Origin: Vibrio algivorus
GTDB lineage: Bacteria; Pseudomonadota; Gammaproteobacteria; Enterobacterales; Vibrionaceae
Direction: 5' to 3'
Assembly: GCF_002218005.2 (NCBI RefSeq)
Contig: NZ_AP018678.1
Location: 1,054,001-1,118,000, forward strand
Length of the DNA: 64,000 bases
A program made the translations under genes and the position numbers. The notes beneath the pieces were generated by a model. That model made no database searches, was not told the DNA's origin, and was given only the letters and a program-made list of their open reading frames with translations. Of this stretch, positions 50,799 to 60,065 are shown piece by piece. The first letter of the stretch is position 1; every line of letters starts with the position of its first letter.

Positions 50799-52208
50799 AT
50801 GCGTTTGAATCTTCGCTATTTATTACCAATTGTGATCCCTTTGATCATCTTGTTCCTACCACTTTCAGCTTTTCCATTTGAAGGCATGACGATTATTCAG
50901 CAACGCGTGGCGGCGATTTTTTTATTTGCGGCACTCAGTTGGATATTAGAACCGATTCCAATCTATGCTACTTCAGTGGCTATTATTTGTTTTGAGCTAT
51001 TGTTGATTTCCGATAAATCCATTGTGTGGTTTACCGGTCAACAAACATCAGATAATTACGGTGTTATTCTTAATCACACCGATATTATGGCGACCTTCGC
51101 GAACCCTATTATTATGCTGTTCTTGGGAGGGTTCTTTTTAGCGATTGCAGCGACTAAATACCGTTTAGATATCAACTTAGCCCGAGTGTTGTTAAAGCCT
51201 TTTGGTGAACAGCCACGCTTTATGATCTTAGGGTTAATGCTCATTACAGCCATGTTTTCAATGTTTATGTCCAATACAGCGACAACGGCAATGATGCTAT
51301 CTATTTTGGCGCCTGTAATGGTGCTATTGAAACCAGATGATCCGAGTCGTACTGCATTTGCGTTATGTATACCGCTTGCGGCGAATATTGGCGGAATAGG
51401 TACTCCAATTGGTACTCCACCGAATGCAATTGCATTGAAGTATTTACAATCGACGACCACAATTTCTTTTGGTGAATGGATGGCGTTTGCAGTGCCGTTT
51501 GTGATTGTGTTAATGGCGATTGCATGGATGTTGATTCTGGTATTATTTCCAGCTAAGCAGCGCAGCATTACATTAGATATCAAAGGCAAGTTCCTCAAAA
51601 CACCTCAAGCAATTATTGTGTATGTCACATTCATTGTAACGATTGTGCTATGGCTGATGGGCAGTAGTCACGGTATGAATTCTTATACGGTTGCCATGAT
51701 TCCTGTAACGGTTTTTTTAGTCACAGGTATTATCACCAAAGAAGACTTAAAGAAGATTTCATGGGATGTGCTTTGGTTGGTTTCTGGCGGTATCGCTCTC
51801 GGCCTTGCCTTAGATAAAAGTGGTCTAGCTGCTTTGGTGGTATATAGCATTCCGTTTGGTGAATTCTCACCTTATGCGGTATTAGGGGGCGCGGCATTAT
51901 TGAGCTTATTGATGGCTAACTTTATGTCGAATACGGCAACTGCGAATTTATTAATGCCAATTATGGCAGCGTTAGGAGCCACGATGGCAAGCTTAGAGGT
52001 ATTAGGTGGCCAAGCGATGTTGATTTTAGTTGTTACTTTTGCAGCCTCGCTTGGTATGGCACTGCCGATTAGTACGCCACCTAATGCGTTAGCTCATGCA
52101 ACGGGGCATATTAAAACTCAGCACATGGCTAAGGTTGGGGTGATCGTTGGCTTGGTCGGTGTTGTGCTGAGCTTTGTATTAGTCGCGGTTTTAAATGTAA
52201 TTTATTAG
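50799..52208 (+). CDS. SLC13/DASS family sodium-coupled anion transporter
   Basis: This inner-membrane transporter has 469 residues from the chosen ATG and about eleven spans. It carries the paired SNT motifs of the DASS family, MFMSNTATTAMM in the first half and NFMSNTATANLLMP in the second, each with a nearby TPP loop (GTPIGTPPNA and PISTPPNALA). These form the substrate and sodium sites in VcINDY, whose length is similar. Di- or tricarboxylate import is likely. An ATG at 50766 would add 11 residues; neither start has a clear Shine-Dalgarno. A stand-alone receiver gene begins 10 bases after the stop. Confidence 0.9.
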   Translation: MRLNLRYLLPIVIPLIILFLPLSAFPFEGMTIIQQRVAAIFLFAALSWILEPIPIYATSVAIICFELLLISDKSIVWFTGQQTSDNYGVILNHTDIMATFANPIIMLFLGGFFLAIAATKYRLDINLARVLLKPFGEQPRFMILGLMLITAMFSMFMSNTATTAMMLSILAPVMVLLKPDDPSRTAFALCIPLAANIGGIGTPIGTPPNAIALKYLQSTTTISFGEWMAFAVPFVIVLMAIAWMLILVLFPAKQRSITLDIKGKFLKTPQAIIVYVTFIVTIVLWLMGSSHGMNSYTVAMIPVTVFLVTGIITKEDLKKISWDVLWLVSGGIALGLALDKSGLAALVVYSIPFGEFSPYAVLGGAALLSLLMANFMSNTATANLLMPIMAALGATMASLEVLGGQAMLILVVTFAASLGMALPISTPPNALAHATGHIKTQHMAKVGVIVGLVGVVLSFVLVAVLNVIY

Positions 52209-52218
52209 TGAGATTAAC

Positions 52219-52695
52219 ATGGAAAAGTTTCATATTATTTGCGTGGATGATCAGCCGGAAGTGTTATTTCAATTAGCACATGACTTGGCTGAATTCACCG
52301 ATTGGGTAAAAATTAAAATTTGTTCAGATGCTGAGAGTGCCCAAGAGTACTTAGAAAAGTTAGATCAAGATGGCCGCTATGCCTGTGTGATTTTATCCGA
52401 TCAAAATATGCCGACTCAAAATGGCGTTGATTGGCTACAAAACTTAGCGAAAGACCGACGTTTTCACCATACCAAAAAAGTCATGTTGTCTCAGCGGCCA
52501 ACTCAACAAGTGTTTATTGATGCGATTAATCTTGCTCAGGTAGACCGTTTCTTTATCAAACCTTGGGATGAACAAGAGTTAGTCAATGAAGTGCGAGTTT
52601 TGCTAACAGAATATATCTTTGATAAAGGAATTGATTATGCGCCTTTGCAGCAGCGCCTTGACCAAGATACTGTACTGAAACGTTTACGTGGGTAA
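52219..52695 (+). CDS. Stand-alone response-regulator receiver protein
   Basis: The 158-residue protein is a receiver domain with an intact acidic pair D10-D11, phospho-acceptor D61 in VILSDQNMP and Lys in FFIKPWDEQEL. The switch Thr/Ser lies in VMLSQRPT. No output domain follows; the C-terminal 40 residues form a helical tail. It resembles the REC module of PAS/HD or histidine-kinase partner regulators (RpfG-like start) but is cut to REC only. It is almost certainly co-transcribed with the anion transporter. No cognate histidine kinase is in the window. Confidence 0.88.
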   Translation: MEKFHIICVDDQPEVLFQLAHDLAEFTDWVKIKICSDAESAQEYLEKLDQDGRYACVILSDQNMPTQNGVDWLQNLAKDRRFHHTKKVMLSQRPTQQVFIDAINLAQVDRFFIKPWDEQELVNEVRVLLTEYIFDKGIDYAPLQQRLDQDTVLKRLRG

Positions 52696-52720
52696 TATTC
52701 AAGTGTAGGTCGTCGCCCTC

Positions 52721-52757
52721 TTGCTGAAACTCGCACCTTGAAGAGACTTGAGTATAA
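52721..52757. repeat. Family A repeat, single end
   Basis: TTGCTGAAACTCGCACCTTG followed by AAGAGACTTGAGTATA matches the right end of the copy at 24006-24179. It lies between the convergent receiver gene and sapF. Confidence 0.7.
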
Positions 52758-52788
52758 ACAAGAGGGAAGCGTTATTATTTCAAGTGAC

Positions 52789-53577
52789 TCATTTCAAATG
52801 GCTAGGTGTTTTATGGAAATGGTTTTCAATCAACTTCTGACTGATGCTATGTTGGGGGTGGGCAATCACTTGCTGAGTGTCTCCCGATTCCACTACTTTA
52901 CCTTCGTGCATCACGATTAATTTGTCTGTGATGTGCTTAACGACACCAATATGTTGAGAAACATAGACAAACGATAAGCCCATTTCTTCTTGTAGCTCTA
53001 AGAATAGGTTAATGATCTGTGAGCGCATCGCCATATCAAGCCCGTTAAGCGCCTCATCTGCGACAATGACCGAAGGTTGAAGTACTAAGGCTCTTGCAAG
53101 GCAAACACGCTGCTTTTGACCTGTGGCAAGCATTTGAGGGTAGAAGTAAGCATGCTCTGGCAATAAACCAACACGGATGAGCGTTTCTTTAACTCGATGC
53201 GTTCGCGCTTCTGGTGACATTTGAGTATTACGCTTGAGTGGTTCTTCCAAGATACGACCAATCTGAATACGAGGATTTAACGAGGTATTAGGATCTTGGA
53301 AAATCATTCGAATTAATTTACAGCGAGTCGAGTAGTCTTTATCAAACATCTGCTCGCCATTGACGAATATTTTGCCGTGGCTTGGCTCGGTCACGCCAGC
53401 TAGCATTTTAGCAAGTGTCGATTTACCTGAACCATTTTGTCCGATAATACCTAAGGTTTGTCCTGGCTCTAGGGTAAATGAAATGGGCTTAACGGCTTGA
53501 TGAACACGCTTACGAAAAAAACCTGAGCGCGTGACAAAGTTTTTCGATAAATCGATGACTTCTAATAACGCACTCAT
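52789..53577 (-). CDS. sapF: Peptide ABC transporter ATP-binding protein SapF
   Basis: This 262-residue ATPase is one of two in the Sap system. It has Walker A GQNGSGKST, Walker B VIVADEALNGLDMAMRSQ and the H-loop YVSQHIGVVKHI. The signature is LATGQKQR instead of LSGGQ, as in known SapF (LAPGQKQR). The gene overlaps sapD by 4 bases and closes the sapABCDF operon. Sap complexes take up cationic peptides or haem in pathogens; in E. coli sapBCDF is linked to putrescine export, so the substrate here is open. Confidence 0.93.
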   Translation of the reverse strand: MSALLEVIDLSKNFVTRSGFFRKRVHQAVKPISFTLEPGQTLGIIGQNGSGKSTLAKMLAGVTEPSHGKIFVNGEQMFDKDYSTRCKLIRMIFQDPNTSLNPRIQIGRILEEPLKRNTQMSPEARTHRVKETLIRVGLLPEHAYFYPQMLATGQKQRVCLARALVLQPSVIVADEALNGLDMAMRSQIINLFLELQEEMGLSFVYVSQHIGVVKHITDKLIVMHEGKVVESGDTQQVIAHPQHSISQKLIENHFHKTPSHLK

Positions 53578-54605
53578 ACGTGTTTCTCCGTTTTTGCTTT
53601 TTTCTCTAACGTTGAACGTTTTTCCATATTAAGAGGGAAATGGCAGCTGAATTTATGGTTTTTAATTTTCTTTCTAACTGGTACGTGAACACATTTAGTT
53701 TGCGCATAAGGACAACGAGGCCCAAGGCGACAACCAATTGGTAAGTGTTGCAACGGTGGGATAGAACCTGGTAGAGAAGGTAAGCGGCTCTTATGCGGGA
53801 TCCACTCATTAAAGTCAGGCATTGCATGCAATAACGCTACGGTATAAGGGTGCTTTGGTTCAGCCAGAATATGTTTGGTATTAGCCGATTCGACAGATTG
53901 ACCACAATACATCACCGTAATGCGGGTTGCCCATTGGGTAATGGTTGTGAGGTCGTGCCCAATCAACATAATGGTAGTGTTGTTGACTTGATTTAAACGA
54001 CTTAACAATCTCAATATTTGTGACTGGGTAATTGGGTCAAGGTCATTGGTTGGCTCATCAGCGATTAGTAACTTAGGCTTGGAGGCAATCGCCATTGCAA
54101 TCATGATTTTTTGACACTGACCGTCGGTTAATTCATATGGGTAACAACTCATGATTTGGCGGTGATCTTTAATCCCGACCTTATGAAGGAGCGCTTTTGC
54201 CAGTTTGTGGCGCCAGTGCCAGCGTTGCCACCATTTCCCTTCAAATGATGATGAAGGAATCGACTCACGTAATTGATGGCCAATTTGTTCTGATGGATCG
54301 AGGCAACTACTCGGCTCTTGGAAAATCACCGCAATATCACGAGCAATTACGCGGCGACGTTCTTTCGGTGTGAGTTGTAGAAGATCAATACTACCAAGGC
54401 GCATTCGGTCGGCTGAGATTTTCCAAGTATCTTTGGTTAATCCTACAATGGCCTTAGCGACTAAGCTTTTACCTGAGCCAGATTCACCTACTAAACCACG
54501 AATTTCGCCTTCATTTAAAGTCAGACTCATACGCTCAACCGCTTTGACGGTGCCGTGTGGTGTTTCGATTTCAATGGTTAAATTGCGAATATCGAGTAAT
54601 GGCAT
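53574..54605 (-). CDS. sapD: Peptide ABC transporter ATP-binding protein SapD
   Basis: This 343-residue ATPase has Walker A GESGSGKSL, Q-loop IFQEPSSCLDP, Walker B LLIADEPTNDLDP and H-loop LIGHDLTT. Its signature is degenerate (LTDGQCQK), as in SapD of E. coli. The C-terminal oligopeptide-transporter motif with cysteines (CRLGPRCPYAQTKCVHVPV) is intact and may bind an iron-sulfur cluster as in DppD-like proteins. It overlaps sapC by one base and sapF by four. Confidence 0.94.
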   Translation of the reverse strand: MPLLDIRNLTIEIETPHGTVKAVERMSLTLNEGEIRGLVGESGSGKSLVAKAIVGLTKDTWKISADRMRLGSIDLLQLTPKERRRVIARDIAVIFQEPSSCLDPSEQIGHQLRESIPSSSFEGKWWQRWHWRHKLAKALLHKVGIKDHRQIMSCYPYELTDGQCQKIMIAMAIASKPKLLIADEPTNDLDPITQSQILRLLSRLNQVNNTTIMLIGHDLTTITQWATRITVMYCGQSVESANTKHILAEPKHPYTVALLHAMPDFNEWIPHKSRLPSLPGSIPPLQHLPIGCRLGPRCPYAQTKCVHVPVRKKIKNHKFSCHFPLNMEKRSTLEKKAKTEKHV

Positions 54606-55492
54606 TATTCGGTCCCCGCACTGAGAGAATGACGCACGCCTTCACCTACTAAATTGATAATGATGACCGAAAACATAATGAATAATCCCGGTAGCGTGAC
54701 AGTCCAAGGGGCTAGATAAATCAAATCCACTGAATCACCAAGCATGGTTCCCCATTCAGGAGTAGGGGCTTGAGCGCCCAATTCTAAAAAACCTAGTGCA
54801 CTAATGTCTAAAATTGCCATTGAAGCTGCGAGTGTCATTTCAGCGGCAATCACGGTAGATAAGTTAGGCAAGATGGAGCTCCACAATAAGTGAAAATTAT
54901 TTGCGCCATCTAAACGAGCAGCTATGTTGTAATCTTTTTCCATCTCTGCATTTACTGCAATATAGACTGAGCGAATAAAGCGGGGAATCAGTGCCAAACA
55001 AATCGCCAGTAAAATATTAAACTCGCCAGTACCAAGAAACGCCACAAAAATAATTGCCAGTAAGATCGATGGAATAGACATTACGGTATCAAGCAGGTGG
55101 TTTAAGGTACTAGATAGCAAGCCTTTGGTCATGCCCGCAAAAATACCAATCGTACAACCAATAAGAGTAGCGATCAGCATAACTAATAGGCCAGAACCAA
55201 AGGTCAATTGCGTACCAATAATTAGGCGAGAAAGAATATCGCGGCCAATATCATCGGTGCCTAGGAAGTATTCGACACTCCCTTCTGGGTGCCAAGATGG
55301 CGGCTGTAGACGATGTACGCTTTGCATTAAAGGATCATGCGGCGCTAGCCATTGAGCACTGAGAGTCACAAGCAATAAAATAGCGAAGCACCATAAACCA
55401 AACATCGCAAGACTGTTTGCTCGGTAGCTGCGCCAAAAGCGTTCAAATTGACCTGGAATACGGTCTTCTTGATAGATATTATTTGACAGCAT
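54605..55492 (-). CDS. sapC: Peptide ABC transporter permease SapC
   Basis: The 295-residue inner-membrane permease belongs to the OppC type: N-terminal segment FWRSYRANSLAMFGLWCFAILLL, then APHDP and FLGTDDIGRDILSRLI, and an EAA-like loop AARLDGANNFHLLWSSILPNL. It pairs with SapB to form the channel. The gene overlaps sapB by 14 bases. Confidence 0.94.
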   Translation of the reverse strand: MLSNNIYQEDRIPGQFERFWRSYRANSLAMFGLWCFAILLLVTLSAQWLAPHDPLMQSVHRLQPPSWHPEGSVEYFLGTDDIGRDILSRLIIGTQLTFGSGLLVMLIATLIGCTIGIFAGMTKGLLSSTLNHLLDTVMSIPSILLAIIFVAFLGTGEFNILLAICLALIPRFIRSVYIAVNAEMEKDYNIAARLDGANNFHLLWSSILPNLSTVIAAEMTLAASMAILDISALGFLELGAQAPTPEWGTMLGDSVDLIYLAPWTVTLPGLFIMFSVIIINLVGEGVRHSLSAGTE

Positions 55493-56441
55493 ACCACTGC
55501 TTCCTTACCAAAGGGTTAACCATTGCGCCAATTAGATCAGACAGAATGTTGACGATTAAAACGAAGGTCGCGACGGTAATAACGCCTGCTTGAATTGAGA
55601 CATAATCTTTATCGGCTAAAGCATCGAGTAACCAACGGCCAATTCCCGGCCAGTTAAAGATGGATTCAGTAATAATCGCATAGGTCAGCATAGTAGAAAG
55701 TTGAACACCTACCTTGGGAATAATCGGCGGAATGGCATTACGCAATACATGCTGGAAGATGATTTCATAGGTAGATAAGCCACGGATACGGGCCGCACGA
55801 ATGTAGTTTTGTTTACGTACTTCAGCTACCGATGAACGCATCATGCGAATCACTTCGGTGGTCGGTGCTAATGCTAAAACTATACATGGTAAAAGTAGAT
55901 GCATCATCACGCTATGAATCAATTCTAAGCGATTCGCTTCATCAGTTATGAAAGCATCAATCGTGGCAAAGCCGGTGATATAAGGTACTTCGAGTAATAA
56001 ATCATGTCTTCCAGAAACTGGCGTATAACCTAGATTCAAAGAAAAGAACATAATCATCATTAGTGCAATCCAAAAAATTGGAATGGAATAACCGACCATT
56101 GAAGTAAATGAGATAAAGGTATCAACCCACTTACCCTGACGCATTCCGGCAATCGTACCTATCGGAATACCGATGATCAATGAGATGATCATGGCAAAAA
56201 AGCACAGCTCTAAAGTCGCAGGGAATACCAATTTGATCTCGTCAATAATTGGATCGCCATGCAAATTAATACCAAGGTTGAATTGGCTCAATTGGCCTAA
56301 GTAAGTGAACCAACCTTGAAAGAAATCTTGAATAGCCCATGGCGAAAGAGGCTCTAAACGTAAAATGCTATAGCCAATGAGCGTTAAAATTAACAAGGTA
56401 ATGATGAATAAGTTTATGCGGCGCAGGGTGTAAACCAGCAT
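55479..56441 (-). CDS. sapB: Peptide ABC transporter permease SapB
   Basis: The 320-residue inner-membrane permease belongs to the OppB type. It starts MLVYTLRRINLFIITLLILT and has an EAA-like loop RAARIRGLSTYEIIFQHVLRN with further spans to the C terminus. It partners SapC. It overlaps sapA by one base and sapC by 14. Confidence 0.94.
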   Translation of the reverse strand: MLVYTLRRINLFIITLLILTLIGYSILRLEPLSPWAIQDFFQGWFTYLGQLSQFNLGINLHGDPIIDEIKLVFPATLELCFFAMIISLIIGIPIGTIAGMRQGKWVDTFISFTSMVGYSIPIFWIALMMIMFFSLNLGYTPVSGRHDLLLEVPYITGFATIDAFITDEANRLELIHSVMMHLLLPCIVLALAPTTEVIRMMRSSVAEVRKQNYIRAARIRGLSTYEIIFQHVLRNAIPPIIPKVGVQLSTMLTYAIITESIFNWPGIGRWLLDALADKDYVSIQAGVITVATFVLIVNILSDLIGAMVNPLVRKQWYAVK

Positions 56442-58063
56442 TATTTTTCCCTTACAACGTGTTCAAAGCTACCCGAATTAAAAGGGTTTAATGCAAAGCC
56501 ACTTAATGAGCTGTGATGTACTTGATATTGTACGCCATGAGCGATTGGAATTATTGGTAATTCTTGAGTGAGCATAGTTTGTGCTTGATGATATAAGTTT
56601 AACCGGTGACGAGTTTGCTCGCTTTCACGTGCTAACGTCAATAAAAAATCAAAATCAGTGTCACACCACATTGAAATATTTAAGCTGGCTCGTTGTGCCT
56701 CACAAGATAATTGAGGCCTTAATAAGCTATCTGGTTCACCAGTATTAGCTGCCCAACCAGTGAGGACTAAATCAGTATTCGGTTGCTGAGTGAGTGTATT
56801 CCGTCGACCAAACTTTTCCGTTAAGATCGAAAGCGTTACTCCTATATCAGCAAAATTAGCCTGAAGTAGTTCCGCGGTTTTGTGCGGATTTGGGTTATAA
56901 GATTGTGCCGCCAGTGGAACCCACATAGTAAGCGTCAATCCATCCTCAAAACCAGCTTGTTTCAATAAGGCTTTTGCGTATTGACGATCATAACGAATTT
57001 GAACGCTGTTGTCTTGATATGCCCATGAATCTGAGGGTAATAATGAAGTAGCGATGTAACCTTGACCAAAATAGACCGCATCAATGATGTTTTTCCGGTT
57101 AATCGCAAAACTTAATGCCTGGCGAACGCGAACATCATTAAGTGCAAAGTGCTGCGTGTTAAGCGAAAGAAATGCAACATTCATTGCTTTACTAATGTTG
57201 GAATGAATGTCGGTGTTGTCATTGATAAGAGTCAGCTGGCTAGAAATAGGGTCGGTCATCACATCACATTCTTGAGTTAATAATTTGGCGAGAGATCCCG
57301 TTCCACGATGACTAAAATCAAACACGACTTGTTGCATGTTAGCGGGGTGATGCCAGTAGTTAGAGTGTTTAGTTAAACGAACCAATTCATTGTGTTGAGA
57401 TTTTTCTAATCGAAATGGTCCAGTACCAATTGGAAGTTCATCAAGTTGTGATTTTTCATCTTTGGAAGCAAGTTGATGCGCATACTCCTGAGAGTGAATT
57501 GCAGCAAAAACCGTTGAGATGTTATCGAGAAATGTGTTGTCAGGATAAGAAAGAGTAAATTGAACGTGTTGTTCATCAATGGCTTTAACATCTTTTACTA
57601 GGCGAGAAAAACCGATGCTCTGAAACCAAGGATAGTGGCCTCCGTTGACATAATGATAAGGATTAGATGAATCAATAATACGTTTAAAGCTGAATACAAC
57701 ATCGTCAGCATTCATTGGTCGAGAAGGTTGAAACCACGAAGTCTGATGAAATTGAACATTGGTTCGTAAAGTAAAGGTATATTGAGTTTTATCCTCATTT
57801 ACTTGCCATTTGATTGCGAGATTCGGTTTAGGTTTAAAACTCAATGGATCGAGTGTTAGCAGAGAGTCGAACAATTGAGGCCCAATTGATTTAATGTTAT
57901 CGCCACCATCGGAAAGCTGCGGGTTCAAAAACTGCGGGTGAGTAGTGCCGCAATAGACAAAACCATTCATTCGAGTTTGTGGGCTTTTTTCTGGATCATT
58001 ACACCCTGCGAGCGTTAACACCGCACATAATGAAAGCAACAAATAGCGTAATGATTTTGGCAT
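56441..58063 (-). CDS. sapA: Peptide ABC transporter substrate-binding protein SapA, lipoprotein form
   Basis: The 540-residue SBP family 5 protein delivers substrate to SapBCDF. The N terminus MPKSLRYLLLSLCAVLTLAGC is a lipoprotein signal with lipobox LAGC and Cys21, followed by NDPE, so the protein is predicted to be anchored in a membrane; E. coli SapA has an ordinary signal peptide. Family parts are FVYCGTTHPQFLNPQLSDGG, LFDSLLTLDPLSFKPKPNLA and LTGWAANTGEPDSLLRPQLSC. It opens the sap operon, 45 bases after the pspF stop, so pspF-sapA read-through is possible. Confidence 0.93.
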   Translation of the reverse strand: MPKSLRYLLLSLCAVLTLAGCNDPEKSPQTRMNGFVYCGTTHPQFLNPQLSDGGDNIKSIGPQLFDSLLTLDPLSFKPKPNLAIKWQVNEDKTQYTFTLRTNVQFHQTSWFQPSRPMNADDVVFSFKRIIDSSNPYHYVNGGHYPWFQSIGFSRLVKDVKAIDEQHVQFTLSYPDNTFLDNISTVFAAIHSQEYAHQLASKDEKSQLDELPIGTGPFRLEKSQHNELVRLTKHSNYWHHPANMQQVVFDFSHRGTGSLAKLLTQECDVMTDPISSQLTLINDNTDIHSNISKAMNVAFLSLNTQHFALNDVRVRQALSFAINRKNIIDAVYFGQGYIATSLLPSDSWAYQDNSVQIRYDRQYAKALLKQAGFEDGLTLTMWVPLAAQSYNPNPHKTAELLQANFADIGVTLSILTEKFGRRNTLTQQPNTDLVLTGWAANTGEPDSLLRPQLSCEAQRASLNISMWCDTDFDFLLTLARESEQTRHRLNLYHQAQTMLTQELPIIPIAHGVQYQVHHSSLSGFALNPFNSGSFEHVVREK

Positions 58064-58108
58064 TGAATTTTTCCCTAAATTCTAAACGAGCGATGTTGGC
58101 TAACCTTG

Positions 58109-59176
58109 TTAATTTTTTCCTATCATGTCGTATTTTCTGAGCATTCCCCTAAATTGATGGTAGCTCAAGCCTAAAAGTTTAGCCGCATTTCTTTGGTGGT
58201 ACTTAGCTTGCTTTAAACTCTGCTTTAATAGCTGAATATCTTGCTCTTGTTGCCATTGTTTATAGTCTAGCGGTAACGCTAAAGTGTTTTCTGAATGAGT
58301 GACTGGTGCAGTGTTTGTATTAATATCGGTGACAATGTCACTTTTCACTTCGTTTGATGAGGCAAGTGGCGAAGCAGTAGGTGAAACTTCTGGGTTTGAA
58401 TTAATAATGGGAGATTGAAAAGGATTAAACTCAATCTCATCGATTTTACCTTGTTGAGTACCATGACGATATACCGCGCGTTCAACGACATTCTTTAACT
58501 CTCGAACATTACCCGGCCAAGCATAATCACACAGCTCATTTAAGGCTCTAGTACTAAAACCGGTAAAGAATGGTAAGCTGAGTTCTTGGCACATTTGAAT
58601 TGCGTAGTGCTCAGCAAGCAGTGGAATGTCTTCTTGGCGTTGTCTTAGTGGTGGAAGGTGAATCACATCAAAGGCTAGGCGATCTAATAAATCGGCTCGA
58701 AATAAACCTTGTTGTGCCATTTGTGGTAAATCGGCATTAGTTGCACACACCAGACGAACATTAGCTTGTAAAGTTTTATGGCCGCCTACGCGTTCATATT
58801 CGCCATATTCAATCACTCTCAATAACTTTTCTTGTACCGAGAATGGTGCGGTCGCCAGTTCATCTAAAAACAAAGTGCCATTTTCAGCGCGTTCAAATCG
58901 TCCTTTGTGTTGACCTTTAGAGCCAGTAAAAGAGCCAGATTCATGGCCAAATAATTCTGAATCGATTAATCCTTCACTGAGTGTCGAGCAGTTTAAGCTG
59001 ATTAAAGGGTGTTGCCAGCGTTTAGATAAATAATGCAGTCGCTGAGCAATTAACTCTTTACCGGTCCCTCTTTCGCCAACAATTAGAATCGGGCGCTCAA
59101 TAGCGGCGAGTTGCGATGTTTTGTCTAACGCTGCAAGAAAAGCCGCAGATTGCCCGATGATATTTTGTGCTTTCAT
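58109..59176 (-). CDS. pspF: Phage shock protein operon transcriptional activator PspF
   Basis: This sigma-54 activator has no N-terminal receiver domain. The AAA+ domain has Walker A GERGTGKEL, the sigma-contact loop GSFTGS (usually GAFTGA), Walker B GTLFLDELATAP and YAWPGNVRELKNVVERAV. The C terminus has a Fis-type HTH (HQRNAAKLLGLSYHQFRGML). A linker of about 60 residues rich in Ser, Thr, Asn and Pro makes it longer than E. coli PspF (325). The ATG at 59176 is favoured: AGGA is 5 bases upstream, whereas the ATG two codons earlier sits on it. Divergent from pspABC. Confidence 0.94.
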   Translation of the reverse strand: MKAQNIIGQSAAFLAALDKTSQLAAIERPILIVGERGTGKELIAQRLHYLSKRWQHPLISLNCSTLSEGLIDSELFGHESGSFTGSKGQHKGRFERAENGTLFLDELATAPFSVQEKLLRVIEYGEYERVGGHKTLQANVRLVCATNADLPQMAQQGLFRADLLDRLAFDVIHLPPLRQRQEDIPLLAEHYAIQMCQELSLPFFTGFSTRALNELCDYAWPGNVRELKNVVERAVYRHGTQQGKIDEIEFNPFQSPIINSNPEVSPTASPLASSNEVKSDIVTDINTNTAPVTHSENTLALPLDYKQWQQEQDIQLLKQSLKQAKYHQRNAAKLLGLSYHQFRGMLRKYDMIGKN

Positions 59177-59290
59177 ACTCATCCTGTACGGTGTTGGCTT
59201 AATTTACCAATAATTAGCTAAAATAGTCATTTTATGCAAGGTGTTTTCAGTGCTGTGAATTATTTTTATTTAATATCAGTGAGTTAAAAG

Positions 59291-59309
59291 TTGGCACGCT
59301 TCATGTATT
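59291..59309 (+). promoter_or_regulatory. Sigma-54 promoter of pspABC
   Basis: TTGGCACGCTTCATGTATT has the -24 GG and, 10 bases on, a -12 GT instead of GC. The E. coli pspA promoter, as I recall it, has the same TTGGCACGC and TGTATT elements. It lies 54 bases before the pspA ATG. PspF and IHF sites should lie between it and pspF but were not resolved. Confidence 0.85.
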
Positions 59310-59362
59310 AGTGTGGAGTAAGTATAGTATTTATTACACGACACCTTAAGAAGGAATCGAAT

Positions 59363-60028
59363 ATGGGTATTTTTTCTCGTTTTGCCGACATCGTTAATTC
59401 AAATATCAGCTCTTTATTAGATAAAGCGGAAGATCCTGAAAAAATGATCCGCCTTATTATTCAAGAAATGGAAGATACATTGGTAGAGGTGAGAACACAC
59501 TCAGCCAAAGCGTTAGCCGATAATAAAGAGCTAACTCGTCGTATTGAGTTTCTTGAAGAGCAAGTTGAAGACTGGAAAAACAAAGCGTCTTTAGCGATTC
59601 AAAAACAGCGTGAAGACTTGGCACGTGGCGCGTTAATTGAAAAACAGAAAGCCGAAGAACAGCTTAAAAACTTACGCAATGAAAAAACACTGCTTACTGA
59701 GTCTATTGAAAAGCTAGCTGGTGAAATTAGTAAGCTAGAAACTAAGATTATTGAAACTCGTGCTAAGCAGAAGTCGATTGTGATGCGTCGTCAAGCAGCA
59801 GGGCATCGTCGTGATATCAAAAAGCAATTGCACACAGGTAAAACTGAAGAAGCAATGTCTAAGTTTGAGCAATATGAACGTAAAATTGATGAACTAGAAG
59901 CTGAAGCCGATAGTTATGATTTAGGCGGAAAAGGCAAAGATCTGAATCAAGAGTTTGCTGAGTTACAGGCAGATGATGAAATTGAACAAGAGCTAGAAAA
60001 GCTTAAGAAAAGTCTGCAAGATAAGTAA
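59363..60028 (+). CDS. pspA: Phage shock protein A (ESCRT-III-like)
   Basis: The 221-residue peripheral membrane protein is nearly all alpha-helical coiled coil after an N-terminal amphipathic helix (MGIFSRFADIVNSNISSLLD). It has the family segment KAEDPEKMIRLIIQEMEDTL. PspA inhibits PspF and, on membrane stress, assembles on the inner membrane to limit proton leak. The start follows AAGAAGGAATCGAAT. It is first in the pspABC operon, under a sigma-54 promoter. Confidence 0.97.
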   Translation: MGIFSRFADIVNSNISSLLDKAEDPEKMIRLIIQEMEDTLVEVRTHSAKALADNKELTRRIEFLEEQVEDWKNKASLAIQKQREDLARGALIEKQKAEEQLKNLRNEKTLLTESIEKLAGEISKLETKIIETRAKQKSIVMRRQAAGHRRDIKKQLHTGKTEEAMSKFEQYERKIDELEAEADSYDLGGKGKDLNQEFAELQADDEIEQELEKLKKSLQDK

Positions 60029-60065
60029 TGTTCACTATTTTAATAACAATAATTAGGAGCCGTTC

